Assembly: GCA_023663635.1 (NCBI GenBank)
Contig: JAMPHD010000007.1
Location: forward strand, 1 to 64,000
From: Acetatifactor muris
GTDB taxonomy: Bacteria > Bacillota > Clostridia > Lachnospirales > Lachnospiraceae
DNA length: 64,000 nt
Direction: 5' to 3'
A program made the translations under genes and the position numbers. Positions 50,410-59,621 of the stretch are shown piece after piece. The notes beneath the pieces were generated by a model. The model was not told the origin of the DNA. It did no database searches and saw nothing but the letters and a program-made list of their open reading frames with translations. Each line of letters opens with the position of its first letter. Position 1 is the stretch's first letter.

Positions 50410-52404
50410 TTGGAAAATAAAGGAAAATATTATCTGACGACGGCGATTGCCTACACCTCGGGCAAACCCCATATCGGCAACAATTACGAGGTGGTTTTGG
50501 CGGACAGCATCTGCCGGTTTAAGCGCAAGGAGGGATATGAGGTCTTCTTCCAGACCGGCACGGACGAGCACGGGCAAAAGATTGAGCTGAAGGCGCAGGA
50601 GGCGGGCATCACTCCCAAGGAATTTGTGGACGATGTGGCAGGGACCATCCGCAGTCTCTGCGATCTCTTGAATATTTCCTATGATAAGTTCATCCGCACC
50701 ACGGACGGGGATCACGAGAGACAGGTGCAGAAGATCTTCAAACGTCTCTACGATCAGGGCGATATCTATAAGGGTTCCTACGAGGGATTGTACTGTACGC
50801 CCTGCGAGTCTTTCTGGACGGAGTCCCAGTTGGTGGACGGCAAATGCCCGGATTGTGGCAGGGAGGTGAAACCCGCCAAGGAGGAGGCGTATTTCTTCCG
50901 CATGAGCAAGTATGCGGACAGGCTGATCCGACATATCAATGAGCATCCGGAGTTTATTCAGCCGGTCTCCCGCAAAAACGAGATGATGAACAATTTCCTG
51001 TTGCCGGGACTGCAGGATCTGTGCGTATCCCGCACATCCTTTAAATGGGGGATCCCTGTGGATTTTGACGACAGACATGTGGTCTATGTGTGGTTGGATG
51101 CCCTGACCAACTATATCACCGGAATCGGTTATGACGCGGAAGGGGAGAGCAGCGAACAATATAAGAAGCTCTGGCCCGCGGATCTGCATCTGATCGGCAA
51201 GGATATCATCCGGTTTCACACCATCTATTGGCCCATTTTCCTCATGGCTCTGGGAGAGCCCCTGCCCAAGCAGGTATTCGGCCATCCCTGGCTGCTCATG
51301 AGCGGCGGCAAGATGAGTAAATCCAAGGGTAATGTGGTATACGCCGACGATCTGGTGGATTTCTTCGGCGTGGACGCGGTGCGCTATTATGTGCTGCACG
51401 AGATGCCCTATGACAATGACGGTAATGTCACGTGGGAGCTGATCGCGGAGCGGACCAATTCCGACTTGGCCAACACGCTGGGCAATCTGGTGAACCGCAC
51501 CATCTCCATGAGCAATAAATATTTTGACGGGGTGGTGGCGAATAAAGAAATACAACTCACACCTGAGGACAGCACGGCGGACGAGGATTTGAAGAAGACC
51601 ATTACCTCCGCCTATGCCAAGGTGGTGGAGAAGATGGAAACACATCGCGTGGCGGACGCTTTGACGGAGATCTTTGGCATCTTCAAGCGGTGCAACAAAT
51701 ATATTGACGAGACGGAGCCCTGGGTGTTGGCGAAGGATGAGGCCAAGAAGGACAGACTGGCCACGGTCCTCTACAATCTGGTGGAGGGCATCATGATCGG
51801 AGCGTCCCTTCTGGAGCCTTTTATGCCCGACACGGCTCAAAAGATCGCGGCGCAGCTCGGCACATCCCTGCGGGATTTTGACACGTTGGAGGAGTTCGGG
51901 CTGTATGAGAGCGGAACCCGCGTGACGGACACGCCGGAGATCCTCTTTGCCCGACTGGACATGAAGGATGTCCTGGCCAGGGAGGAGGAGATCGCCAAGG
52001 CACAGATGGCGCAGCAGGAAGGCGGGAATGATGCCGCAGAGGAAAATGACACAAATGTCATAGACATGGATCCCAAGGCGGAGATCACTTATGATGACTT
52101 TGCCAAGATGCAGTTTCAGGTGGGTGAGATCATCGCCTGTGAGGCGGTGCCCAAGTCCAAGAAACTTCTGTGCAGCAAGGTGCGTGTCGGAAGTCAGGTG
52201 AAACAGATCGTGTCAGGCATCAAGGCATATTACAGCCCGGAGGAGATGGTGGGCAAGAAGGTGATGGTGTTGGTGAACTTAAAACCTGCCACATTGGCCG
52301 GCGTATTGTCCGAGGGGATGCTGTTATGCGCGGAGGACGCGGAGGGCAATTTGGCTCTGATGACTCCCGAGAAGGAGATGCCCGCGGGGGCGGAGATCTG
52401 CTGA
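50410..52404 (+). CDS. metG: methionyl-tRNA synthetase
   Basis: A 664-residue class I synthetase. HIGH-type motif KPHIGNNYE, a zinc knuckle (CTPCESFW and CPDCGR), KMSKSKG as the KMSKS loop, and a C-terminal OB-fold tRNA-binding domain after residue 555. TTG 50410 follows AAAGGAG and gives the usual N-terminus, whereas the ATG at 50380 lies upstream of the ribosome site. No T-box leader was recognised in the 105 bases upstream. Confidence 0.97.
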   Translation: MENKGKYYLTTAIAYTSGKPHIGNNYEVVLADSICRFKRKEGYEVFFQTGTDEHGQKIELKAQEAGITPKEFVDDVAGTIRSLCDLLNISYDKFIRTTDGDHERQVQKIFKRLYDQGDIYKGSYEGLYCTPCESFWTESQLVDGKCPDCGREVKPAKEEAYFFRMSKYADRLIRHINEHPEFIQPVSRKNEMMNNFLLPGLQDLCVSRTSFKWGIPVDFDDRHVVYVWLDALTNYITGIGYDAEGESSEQYKKLWPADLHLIGKDIIRFHTIYWPIFLMALGEPLPKQVFGHPWLLMSGGKMSKSKGNVVYADDLVDFFGVDAVRYYVLHEMPYDNDGNVTWELIAERTNSDLANTLGNLVNRTISMSNKYFDGVVANKEIQLTPEDSTADEDLKKTITSAYAKVVEKMETHRVADALTEIFGIFKRCNKYIDETEPWVLAKDEAKKDRLATVLYNLVEGIMIGASLLEPFMPDTAQKIAAQLGTSLRDFDTLEEFGLYESGTRVTDTPEILFARLDMKDVLAREEEIAKAQMAQQEGGNDAAEENDTNVIDMDPKAEITYDDFAKMQFQVGEIIACEAVPKSKKLLCSKVRVGSQVKQIVSGIKAYYSPEEMVGKKVMVLVNLKPATLAGVLSEGMLLCAEDAEGNLALMTPEKEMPAGAEIC

Positions 52405-52492
52405 TCCGCAGAGGGGATCACGTTAGAAACCATGGCAGCGGTAACGGCAGAAACCCTGGCGGGGATCGCGGCGGTACGGGGGACGGCGAGAG

Positions 52493-53452
52493 ATGAAGAA
52501 GACGGATATTTATTTTGATTCCAGAGACGGCGAGAGCAGGATCCACGCGGTGCGCTATGAGCCGGAGGAAGACAGTTTGAAGGACGGCAGACCTGTGGCG
52601 ATCCTGCAGATCGTTCACGGCATGGCGGAGTATGCGGAGCGCTATGAAGAGACGGCGAAGTTTTTCACGGACAGAGGTTTCGTGGTGACGGGCGAGGATC
52701 ACTTGGGACACGGCGGCTCCGTGGCGGAGGGCGGCACATACGGATATTTTTGCAGGAGAGATCCCGCCACCGTGGTGGTGCGGGACGTGCATCGCCTGAA
52801 GAAGATGACGCAGGAGCTCTACCCCGGGATTCCCTATTTCTTTTTGGGGCACAGCATGGGATCTTTTATCCTGCGCAATTATCTGTGCCGATACGGCACG
52901 GGCATACAGGGAGCCGTCATCATGGGAACGGGTATGCATTCCGGATTGGTCCTGTCTTTGGGGAAAGCAGTGGCCGGCGTGCAGGGGCTGTTCTGTGGAG
53001 ACCGACATGTGAGCAGACTGTTGGATAAGATCGTGTTTGGGGGCTACAATAAGCGCATAGAACGGCCGAGGACACCCTATGACTGGCTCAGCCAAAATGA
53101 GGAGAATGTGGACACATACAGCGCGGATCCGCTCTGCGGCTTTACCTTTACGGTGAACGGTTTTAGGACTTCGTTTGAGCTGATCTCCCGCATTTTGAAA
53201 CCCTCCAATCTGGAGAAGATTCCCAAGAATCTGCCGGTGTTCTTCGTGTCGGGGACGGACGATCCCGTGGGGGATTACGGCGAGGGAGTGAAACGCGCCT
53301 ATGACTCACTGGACGAGGCGGGCTTGGAACATCTGGCGCTCAAACTCTATGAGGGCGGAAGGCATGAGATCCTGAACGAGACCAACGGCAGACAGGTCAT
53401 GCAGGATATTTACGACTGGATCATGCCCAAGCTTTCCGGAGGAGCGTCATGA
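52493..53452 (+). CDS. alpha/beta hydrolase, lysophospholipase-like
   Basis: A 319-residue serine hydrolase. The nucleophile elbow is FLGHSMGSF, the oxyanion strand LQIVHGMAEYAERY is typical of monoacylglycerol lipase-like enzymes, and the acid and base are FVSGTDDPVGDYG and GGRHEILNE. Acts on lysophospholipids or monoglycerides, in the cytosol as no signal is seen. It overlaps the GNAT gene by four bases. Confidence 0.88.
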   Translation: MKKTDIYFDSRDGESRIHAVRYEPEEDSLKDGRPVAILQIVHGMAEYAERYEETAKFFTDRGFVVTGEDHLGHGGSVAEGGTYGYFCRRDPATVVVRDVHRLKKMTQELYPGIPYFFLGHSMGSFILRNYLCRYGTGIQGAVIMGTGMHSGLVLSLGKAVAGVQGLFCGDRHVSRLLDKIVFGGYNKRIERPRTPYDWLSQNEENVDTYSADPLCGFTFTVNGFRTSFELISRILKPSNLEKIPKNLPVFFVSGTDDPVGDYGEGVKRAYDSLDEAGLEHLALKLYEGGRHEILNETNGRQVMQDIYDWIMPKLSGGAS

Positions 53453-53952
53453 GCGGGGCCGCGTCCCGGGCGGGGGAGCGGGGCGGTTTCCCCTATCGCA
53501 TCCGATGGGCCGCGGTGGAGGAATGGGAGCCGACCATGAAGATGATCTGGCGCACGTTCCTGAAATTCGAGGCATCGGACTACACGGAGGAAGGCATTCA
53601 AAACTTTTTGGATTTTATCACGGATGAAAAATTGTTCCACGCTTTTCTGAGAGGGGATTATCAGATGATGGTGGCTCTGGACGAGGGGAAAGTGGTGGGG
53701 GCGGCATCCGTCCGCAACCGCAATCATCTCTCTCTTTTGTTTGTGGATGAACCCTATCATCGGCAGGGCATCGGCAGACGGCTTCTGGAGTGTTTCTGCA
53801 GCTATCTGCGGTCTGAGATGGGCGAGCATTATATGTCGTTAAAGGCGGCGCCTTACGCAGTGGATTTTTACAAAAAGATCGGGTTTCAGGCGGTGAGTCC
53901 CGAGGAGGAAGTGGGCGGCATCCGTGTGACCTCCATGGAAAAATATTTTTGA
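53449..53952 (+). CDS. GNAT family N-acetyltransferase
   Basis: A 167-residue GNAT fold. The acetyl-CoA loop is YHRQGIGRRLLECF (Q-x-x-G-x-G/A type), preceded by the strand LSLLFVDEPYHRQG. The acceptor is unknown. ATGA overlap with the hydrolase gene indicates co-translation. Confidence 0.88.
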   Translation: MSGAASRAGERGGFPYRIRWAAVEEWEPTMKMIWRTFLKFEASDYTEEGIQNFLDFITDEKLFHAFLRGDYQMMVALDEGKVVGAASVRNRNHLSLLFVDEPYHRQGIGRRLLECFCSYLRSEMGEHYMSLKAAPYAVDFYKKIGFQAVSPEEEVGGIRVTSMEKYF

Positions 53953-53967
53953 AAGGGTGGAAGAACG

Positions 53968-54684
53968 ATGAGAATTTTGGATATTGACGGGCCTTTGATA
54001 CAGTTTTTGAGCAAGATGGCGGATCTCATGTGGCTGAATATCCTGACTATGATCTGCTGTATTCCCATTTTCACGGCGGGGGCGTCCCTGACGGCGCTGC
54101 ACTATATGGTGTTAAAAATGGTGCGCGATGAGGAAGGCTATATCACCAGAGGATTTTTCAAGGCTTTTAAGGAAAATTTCAAGCAGTCCACCATCATCTG
54201 GTGTATCTTTCTGGCGGTGGGCGCGGTGTTGGCGGCGGATTACCGCATCATGACCAACTCCGACGTGGCTCTCAACGGCGTTGTGCGTATGCTGATCCTC
54301 TTTTTTATCGCGATGACATTGTTCACGTTGGTGTATGTGTTCCCCGTGCAGGCCAAGTTCTCCAACACGGTGAAACGCACCATATGGAACGCCTTTGTGC
54401 TGAGCGTCGTGCAGTTTCCCAAGACGATCCTGATGATGGCGCTCTACGCGCTGCCCTATGTGATGCTGTATCTGTGGGAGGGGATCTTCCCGGTCATCTT
54501 CGTGTTCTGCCTGTCCCTGCCGGCGCTTTTGTCGGCCAAGCTCTACAATAAGTTCTTCAAGCGTCTGGAGGATAAGATACTGGAGCAGGAGGCCGGGACG
54601 GAGGAAGACCGGACGGATGAGGAGGACGAGAGGATTTTTAAGGACGAGTTGGACGAGTCCTTAGACTTTGGTCAAAATAACTAA
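53968..54684 (+). CDS. YesL-like membrane protein (DUF624)
   Basis: A 238-residue protein with about five membrane spans. It matches the DUF624/YesL family in the first half: LMWLNILTMICCIPIFTAGA and YITRGFFKAFKENFKQS. The C-terminal 40 residues are highly acidic. YesL proteins often accompany carbohydrate uptake genes, and an MsmX-type ATPase gene follows here. GAAAGGGTGG precedes the start. Confidence 0.88.
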   Translation: MRILDIDGPLIQFLSKMADLMWLNILTMICCIPIFTAGASLTALHYMVLKMVRDEEGYITRGFFKAFKENFKQSTIIWCIFLAVGAVLAADYRIMTNSDVALNGVVRMLILFFIAMTLFTLVYVFPVQAKFSNTVKRTIWNAFVLSVVQFPKTILMMALYALPYVMLYLWEGIFPVIFVFCLSLPALLSAKLYNKFFKRLEDKILEQEAGTEEDRTDEEDERIFKDELDESLDFGQNN

Positions 54685-54787
54685 GAAAACCTCAATCCTT
54701 TGTACAAGTTGACAAGACAATCGGGAAAAACCCGATTTGATAAGCAATATTTACAATCCATCGCAAAATATTTGTGAAATTGTTGTA

Positions 54788-54816
54788 TGGCAAAGCGCCC
54801 GAAAATCCGATATACT
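54788..54816 (+). promoter_or_regulatory. possible promoter of the sugar ABC ATPase gene
   Basis: TGGCAA, a 17-bp spacer and TATACT, about 45 bases before the ATPase start. The remaining part of 54685-54861 is AT-rich with nothing else seen. Confidence 0.45.
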
Positions 54817-54861
54817 TTATTAAAACAATTCGATATCTACACATGAAAGGAGTTTATACCA

Positions 54862-55974
54862 ATGGCAAGTTTATCTTTAAAGAATGTGTGCAAGGTATAT
54901 CCCAACGGCTTTGAGGCTGTTAAGGATTTCAACCTTGAGATCGCAGATCAGGAGTTCATCATCTTCGTAGGACCTTCCGGTTGCGGTAAGTCCACCACCC
55001 TTCGTATGATCGCAGGTCTGGAGGATATTTCTTCCGGCGAGCTGAAGATCGGTGACAGAGTGGTAAATGATGTGGAGCCCAAGGACAGAGATATTGCAAT
55101 GGTATTCCAGAACTATGCTCTGTATCCTCACATGTCCGTGTATGACAACATGGCATTCGGTTTGAAACTGAGAAAGGTTCCCAAAGATCAGATTGACAAG
55201 ATGGTAAAAGAGGCAGCTAAGGTTTTGGATCTGACTCCTCTCCTTGACCGTAAGCCCAAGGCTCTGTCCGGTGGTCAGAGACAGCGTGTGGCAATGGGTC
55301 GTGCAATCGTGCGTAGCCCCAAAGTATTCCTGATGGACGAGCCTCTGTCCAACTTGGATGCTAAGCTGCGTGTGCAGATGCGTATCGAGATCGCGAAACT
55401 GCATCAGAGACTGGGTACCACCATCATCTACGTTACCCATGACCAGACCGAGGCTATGACCCTTGGTACCAGAATCGTTGTTATGAAGGACGGCGTTATC
55501 CAGCAGGTTGACACCCCTCAGAACCTTTACGAGAAACCCCAGAACCTGTTCGTTGCAGGATTCATGGGATCTCCTCAGATGAACTTCCTGGATGCTACCG
55601 TGAGAATAAACGGCGATGTGGCAAGCTTGGAGATCGCAGGAAAGGCTATTCCCCTTCCCGCAGCAAAGTCCAAGAAACTGATCGACGGCGGTTATGACGG
55701 CAAGGTTGTTACCTTCGGTATCCGTCCCGAGGATGTATACGATTCCGATATGCAGATTGAGGCCTCTCCCAACAGCGTATTTGAGTCCTCCATCAAGGTA
55801 TATGAGCTGCTCGGCGCAGAAGTTTATCTGTACTTTGATCTGGATGAGTTCCCTATGACTGCAAGAGTGGATTCCCGCACAACTGCAAGACCCGGCGATG
55901 TGGTTAAGTTTGCTCTGGATGTTGAGAAGATTCATGTATTTGACAAAGAGACCGAGCAGATCATCACCAACTAG
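54862..55974 (+). CDS. msmX: sugar ABC transporter ATP-binding protein, MsmX/UgpC type
   Basis: A 370-residue ATPase shared by several carbohydrate importers. Walker A GPSGCGKST, Q-loop FQNYALYPHM, signature LSGGQRQRVAMGR, Walker B VFLMDEPLSNLD, then a C-terminal TOBE/MalK-type regulatory domain. No permease or binding protein gene is adjacent, as usual for MsmX. Its codon use (GTT, GCT, GCA, CTT, strong AGA/CGT bias) differs from its neighbours and suits a highly expressed gene. It ends in a strong terminator. Confidence 0.95.
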   Translation: MASLSLKNVCKVYPNGFEAVKDFNLEIADQEFIIFVGPSGCGKSTTLRMIAGLEDISSGELKIGDRVVNDVEPKDRDIAMVFQNYALYPHMSVYDNMAFGLKLRKVPKDQIDKMVKEAAKVLDLTPLLDRKPKALSGGQRQRVAMGRAIVRSPKVFLMDEPLSNLDAKLRVQMRIEIAKLHQRLGTTIIYVTHDQTEAMTLGTRIVVMKDGVIQQVDTPQNLYEKPQNLFVAGFMGSPQMNFLDATVRINGDVASLEIAGKAIPLPAAKSKKLIDGGYDGKVVTFGIRPEDVYDSDMQIEASPNSVFESSIKVYELLGAEVYLYFDLDEFPMTARVDSRTTARPGDVVKFALDVEKIHVFDKETEQIITN

Positions 55975-56009
55975 TTTGGGAGATCCGGTTACAACAAGCG
56001 TAACATATG

Positions 56010-56042
56010 CGAGACTGTCACATTGTGACAGTCTCGTTTTTT
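56010..56042 (+). terminator. Rho-independent terminator after msmX
   Basis: A 12-bp perfect stem CGAGACTGTCAC/GTGACAGTCTCG with a 3-base loop and six Ts. Confidence 0.93.
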
Positions 56043-56159
56043 GTCCCGATGGGACATTTTGCTTGCGGGCGATTTTAAAATAGGATATGATAATAAAGGT
56101 ATCTGTTGTATTTGATCGTATTTGATCGCATCTGAAATAGCCGCAATGTGGAGGGACGC

Positions 56160-57245
56160 ATGATTTCCAATCAAATGATTCAAACCAGTCTGGACGAGTT
56201 AAAAGCGATCACTAAAGTGGAACTGGAGGTTTATGAACCTTCCGGGGCGAAAGTGGCATTCACTTGGGAAAACGGGGATGTCACGGCGAAGATGATAGAG
56301 AGTTTTGCGGACTCACCGGCGGACAGCCAGGTGATCGGCGGACGGCATCTGATGAAGATTTATGACGACGGCGAGCTGCAATATGTGGTGGTGGCCACGG
56401 GGAACAGTGACGATGCCTATACGGTGGGAAGGATTGCGGTCTGCCAGTTGCAGAATCTGGCCATCGCTTACAGAGAGCGCTATGACCGAAACAGTTTCTT
56501 TCAAAATCTCCTGTTGGATAATCTTCTGTTGGTGGACATTCACAACCGCGCCAAGAAACTGCATTTGGATGTCAGTATGCCGAGGGCGGTATTTCTGATC
56601 TCCACAAAACAGGAAAAGGACGGAATGGTCACAGAACTGTTAAAGGGGATGTTCTCCGCGCAGGCGGGCGACCATGTCACCTCTGTGGATGAGACGAGCG
56701 TGATCCTGATCAAATCCCTCAAGGGGGATGACAGCGCGGAGGCTCTGCAGAGAGTCGCGGATACTATTGTAGATATGATGAATGCGGAGGCAATGCTCAA
56801 TGTACGCGTGGCATACGGCACGGTGGTCAGGGAGCTGAAGGATGTGTCAAAGTCCTACAAGGAGGCCAAGATGGCCTTGGATGTGGGCAAGATCTTCTAT
56901 GCGGAGAGGACCGTGGCGGCTTATAGCGCATTGGGCATCGGACGTCTGATTTACCAACTGCCCGTCAATCTGTGCAAGATCTTCATTGAGGAGATCTTCG
57001 GCCCGAACATACCGGAGGAGTTGGATGATGAGACCTTAAATACCTTGAACAAATTCTTTGAGAATAATCTGAATGTGTCCGAGACCTCCAGACAGCTCTT
57101 CGTACATCGCAACACTTTGGTCTATCGCATTGAGAAGATACAGAAGAGCACGGGACTGGATCTTCGCTGCTTTGACGACGCGCTGACGTTCAAGATCGCT
57201 CTGATGGTGGTAAATTATATGAAGTATCTGGAACGGATGGACTGA
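56160..57245 (+). CDS. CdaR/PucR-type transcriptional regulator
   Basis: A 361-residue regulator. An N-terminal sensor-like region (residues 1-120), a middle GGDEF-like CdaR domain (VRVAYGTVVRELKDVSKSYK), and a C-terminal PucR-type helix-turn-helix (NVSETSRQLFVHRNTLVYRI). Likely responds to a sugar or sugar acid. ATG 56160 lies six bases after GGAGGG; the frame is open from a GTG at 56148. Its position beside msmX hints at control of carbohydrate uptake. Confidence 0.88.
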   Translation: MISNQMIQTSLDELKAITKVELEVYEPSGAKVAFTWENGDVTAKMIESFADSPADSQVIGGRHLMKIYDDGELQYVVVATGNSDDAYTVGRIAVCQLQNLAIAYRERYDRNSFFQNLLLDNLLLVDIHNRAKKLHLDVSMPRAVFLISTKQEKDGMVTELLKGMFSAQAGDHVTSVDETSVILIKSLKGDDSAEALQRVADTIVDMMNAEAMLNVRVAYGTVVRELKDVSKSYKEAKMALDVGKIFYAERTVAAYSALGIGRLIYQLPVNLCKIFIEEIFGPNIPEELDDETLNTLNKFFENNLNVSETSRQLFVHRNTLVYRIEKIQKSTGLDLRCFDDALTFKIALMVVNYMKYLERMD

Positions 57246-57274
57246 TCGTACGATTCGTGGAATAATCAGGCATT

Positions 57275-57319
57275 CCCCCGCATATATTTGCAGTAGAAAA
57301 TATGTGTGGGGGGATTTTT
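57275..57319 (+). promoter_or_regulatory. hairpin with T-run covering the next ribosome site
   Basis: CCCCCGCATATA (57275-57286) pairs with TATGTGTGGGGGG (57301-57313) apart from a bulge and wobbles, followed by ATTTTT and then directly ATG 57320. It can act as a terminator of the regulator gene, and it also buries the GGGGGGA ribosome site of the next gene. Confidence 0.6.
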
Positions 57320-58354
57320 ATGTATTCCGGACAAACTCGGCCGACGGTGGAATATGACAGGAAGATCAGATATTTGGATTATATGGAGAACGGGCAGCGC
57401 AGCCGCGGTGCCGGATTCGTGAAAATGGAGAGGCGGGACGATCGGTGCAACATCAGTCTGCAGATAAGCGGTCTGTATCGCAAAGACCATTTCACGCGCC
57501 CCCTGCTCTTAAAGAGTGACGGGGGAGAGAGCGAACTCTGCAAGCTGCAGTTAGCGGACGGAGGGCTCAAGATCTATCTGGAGGGATTGAACAGTCGGGA
57601 TCTGGACGGTCGCGGCACGGATTACAACCGCCTGACAGGGCTGCGCATTCCCATTTCCGAGGGAAAGGAAGTCCTGTGCGTATGGGAGAATCCTGCCGTG
57701 TCCGAGAGGCGGGAACAGGCATTTGGACAAGCGCGGGAACAGGAGCCGGCGCAGGGACAAGCGCGGGAGATGCCCCGGGAAATATTGCAGGAGTCAATAC
57801 AGGAAACGGATGGCGGGATGCCGCGGGAGATATTGCAGGAGTCGGTCCACGGAGACACAGCCACCCTGCCCCGGGGAGACATGCCTATAAGAGAGGACAA
57901 CCCGCCTTGGGGAGATACGCCCGTAAAGGAAGACAACCCGCCTCGGGCAGATATGCCCGCCAATATGGACGAGCCCGCGTCCGGCGGGGCGCAGACGGCG
58001 CTCAGGGAGGACAAATGGGAGCAACTGTGCGCCATCTATCCCCATATTCAACCCTTCTCTGACGAGCGGGAATATCTGTCCGTGGGGCCGCAGGATTTTG
58101 TCGTGCTGCCCGCGAGGTACTATCCGTTGGTGAATAACAGCTTTCTGTTGCACGGATACTATAATTATCGACACCTGATCCTGACGAGGGTGCGCGTTCG
58201 GGACAAGGCGCGATATTACATAGGAGTGCCGGGCAATCTCTACCCGAAAGAAAAGAAGATTGCGGTCATGTTTGGATTTGAGGGGTTCGAGTGCGCGTCG
58301 GAGCCGGCATCGGACGGGGATTTCGGATATTATCTGATACCGGTGGAACTGTAG
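57320..58354 (+). CDS. DUF6128-like protein with repetitive linker
   Basis: A 344-residue protein. The N-terminal region (residues 1-125: YDRKIRYLDYMENGQRSRGA) and C-terminal region (residues 230-344: YYPLVNNSFLLHGYYNYRHL) look like two conserved beta-rich halves of a clostridial family I believe is DUF6128. They are split by a linker with tandem repeats: MPREILQES twice, and a 12-residue unit ending EDNPP two to three times. Function unknown. The ribosome site lies in a hairpin. Confidence 0.65.
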   Translation: MYSGQTRPTVEYDRKIRYLDYMENGQRSRGAGFVKMERRDDRCNISLQISGLYRKDHFTRPLLLKSDGGESELCKLQLADGGLKIYLEGLNSRDLDGRGTDYNRLTGLRIPISEGKEVLCVWENPAVSERREQAFGQAREQEPAQGQAREMPREILQESIQETDGGMPREILQESVHGDTATLPRGDMPIREDNPPWGDTPVKEDNPPRADMPANMDEPASGGAQTALREDKWEQLCAIYPHIQPFSDEREYLSVGPQDFVVLPARYYPLVNNSFLLHGYYNYRHLILTRVRVRDKARYYIGVPGNLYPKEKKIAVMFGFEGFECASEPASDGDFGYYLIPVEL

Positions 58355-58400
58355 CGGAGTACGTTGACTGATCCAAGCCGGGCGGTAAAACGCAGGGTTC

Positions 58401-59327
58401 TTACAGGCCCTCTCCGTCAAATTCGGGAATAAAGCTTGCAAGATCCGTGCCGCCCTCCTGGCAAAATCCGTTTTGGATGCCAAGCCGCTCCGCAAAGCGC
58501 AGTACACGCGCATACTCCTCGGCGGTCACAGGGCGGTTCAGATCCTGGCAGGATGCCACATGAGGCAGAGGGGTGTACTGATTCATCACGCTGATATAGA
58601 TATTGTCGCCATAGGTTTCGTGGAGATAGCGAAGGACTTTTTTGGAGTCTTTCGTCTGCCCGGGCAGCACGAGATGGCGCACGATCACGCCCCGTCTCAT
58701 AAGTCCGTCATCGGACAGTACGGGCGGCCCTGCCTGTCGGTACATCTCGGCGATGGCGGCGGCAGCTCTCTCAAAATAGTCCGGTGCCCGGGAGAGACGA
58801 TCGCTCAATTCAGTGGAATAATATTTCAGATCCGGGAGCCAGATGTCGATCAGCCCCTCCAAGAGGCGCAGGACATCCGGATCCTCATAACTTCCCGTAT
58901 TGTAAAGGATGGGAATGGAGAGGCCTCGGGTCTTGGCATCCGTCAACGCGCGGACGATCTGCGGTAAGAAATGCGTGGGAGTCACAAGATTGATATTGTG
59001 GGCTCCCTTTTCCTGTAATTCCAGGAAAATCTCGGAGAGTCTCTCCGTGCCGATCTCCCGTCCCGCAGTCCCGATGGAGATATTGTGATTCTGGCAAAAG
59101 ACACAGCGCAGATTGCAGCCTGAGAAAAAGACCGTCCCGGAACCCCGGGTGCCGGACAGACAGGGTTCCTCCCAAAAGTGCAAAGCCGCTCTGGCGGCTC
59201 TGAGCACGGCGGTCTGCCCGCAATAGCCCGTTTGGTCCGTCAAGCGGTTGACATGGCACCAGCGGGGACAGAGAGTGCAATCCTGCATGAAATGATCCAA
59301 AAGCGTATCCTGATCGGTCGAAAGCAT
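58401..59327 (-). CDS. radical SAM protein, PFL-activase-like
   Basis: A 308-residue radical SAM enzyme. The 4Fe-4S motif is GCNLRCVFCQNHNIS (CxxxCxxC). An N-terminal Cys cluster CTLCPRWCHVNRL precedes it, as in the PflA-like group of uncharacterised radical SAM proteins. SAM-binding GSYEDPDVL-type loops follow. The substrate is unknown. ATG 59327 lies seven bases behind GGAGG; the longer frame from 59420 runs into the SRP RNA. Confidence 0.88.
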   Translation of the reverse strand: MLSTDQDTLLDHFMQDCTLCPRWCHVNRLTDQTGYCGQTAVLRAARAALHFWEEPCLSGTRGSGTVFFSGCNLRCVFCQNHNISIGTAGREIGTERLSEIFLELQEKGAHNINLVTPTHFLPQIVRALTDAKTRGLSIPILYNTGSYEDPDVLRLLEGLIDIWLPDLKYYSTELSDRLSRAPDYFERAAAAIAEMYRQAGPPVLSDDGLMRRGVIVRHLVLPGQTKDSKKVLRYLHETYGDNIYISVMNQYTPLPHVASCQDLNRPVTAEEYARVLRFAERLGIQNGFCQEGGTDLASFIPEFDGEGL

Positions 59328-59344
59328 GGCGATCCTCCGTAAAT

Positions 59345-59530
59345 TTTGCAGACGGCGGCATACAAATACCGCATGCGCCGGTCCTTGCCCCCGACTCCAC
59401 CCGGTTGCCTCACGGCACATGGGAGATTCCGCTTAGTGCTGCTTTGTTCCCAACCTGACACGGTTCGCGGATTCCCATTGCGTGAGACCGAATTTCATCA
59501 TCGAAAGCCGGTGTTCCGACACATACGGCT
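59345..59530 (-). ncRNA. ffs: signal recognition particle RNA
   Basis: The minus strand of 59438-59461 contains the universal helix 8: GTCAGG, TTG-GGAA-CAA (GGAA tetraloop) and AGCAGC. It is flanked by long pairing arms ATGGGAATCCGC / GCGGAATCTCCCAT and CTCACG/CGTGAG. A consensus promoter lies just upstream. The 5' end is set by the promoter and the 3' end is approximate. The radical SAM gene follows on the same strand. Confidence 0.88.
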
Positions 59531-59535
59531 TTTTA

Positions 59536-59564
59536 AGTGTATCGTTTTCACGGGATTTTGTCAA
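59536..59564 (-). promoter_or_regulatory. promoter of the SRP RNA
   Basis: On the minus strand a perfect TTGACA (59564-59559), a 17-bp spacer and TACACT (59541-59536). Confidence 0.85.
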
Positions 59565-59621
59565 GGGAAAGGTGAGCGGCGTTGTTAGTAGGTTGGAAAA
59601 ATTTTACAAAGAATATTTGTT

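Noticed and set aside
52170..52496. Plus-strand frame of 108 codons across the metG 3' end
   Set aside because: It is a shadow of metG's C-terminal domain, with Gly/Arg-rich low-complexity sequence and no ribosome site.
54877..55935. A 352-codon minus-strand frame opposite msmX
   Set aside because: It is the antisense of a highly conserved ABC ATPase, whose codon bias leaves the opposite strand open.
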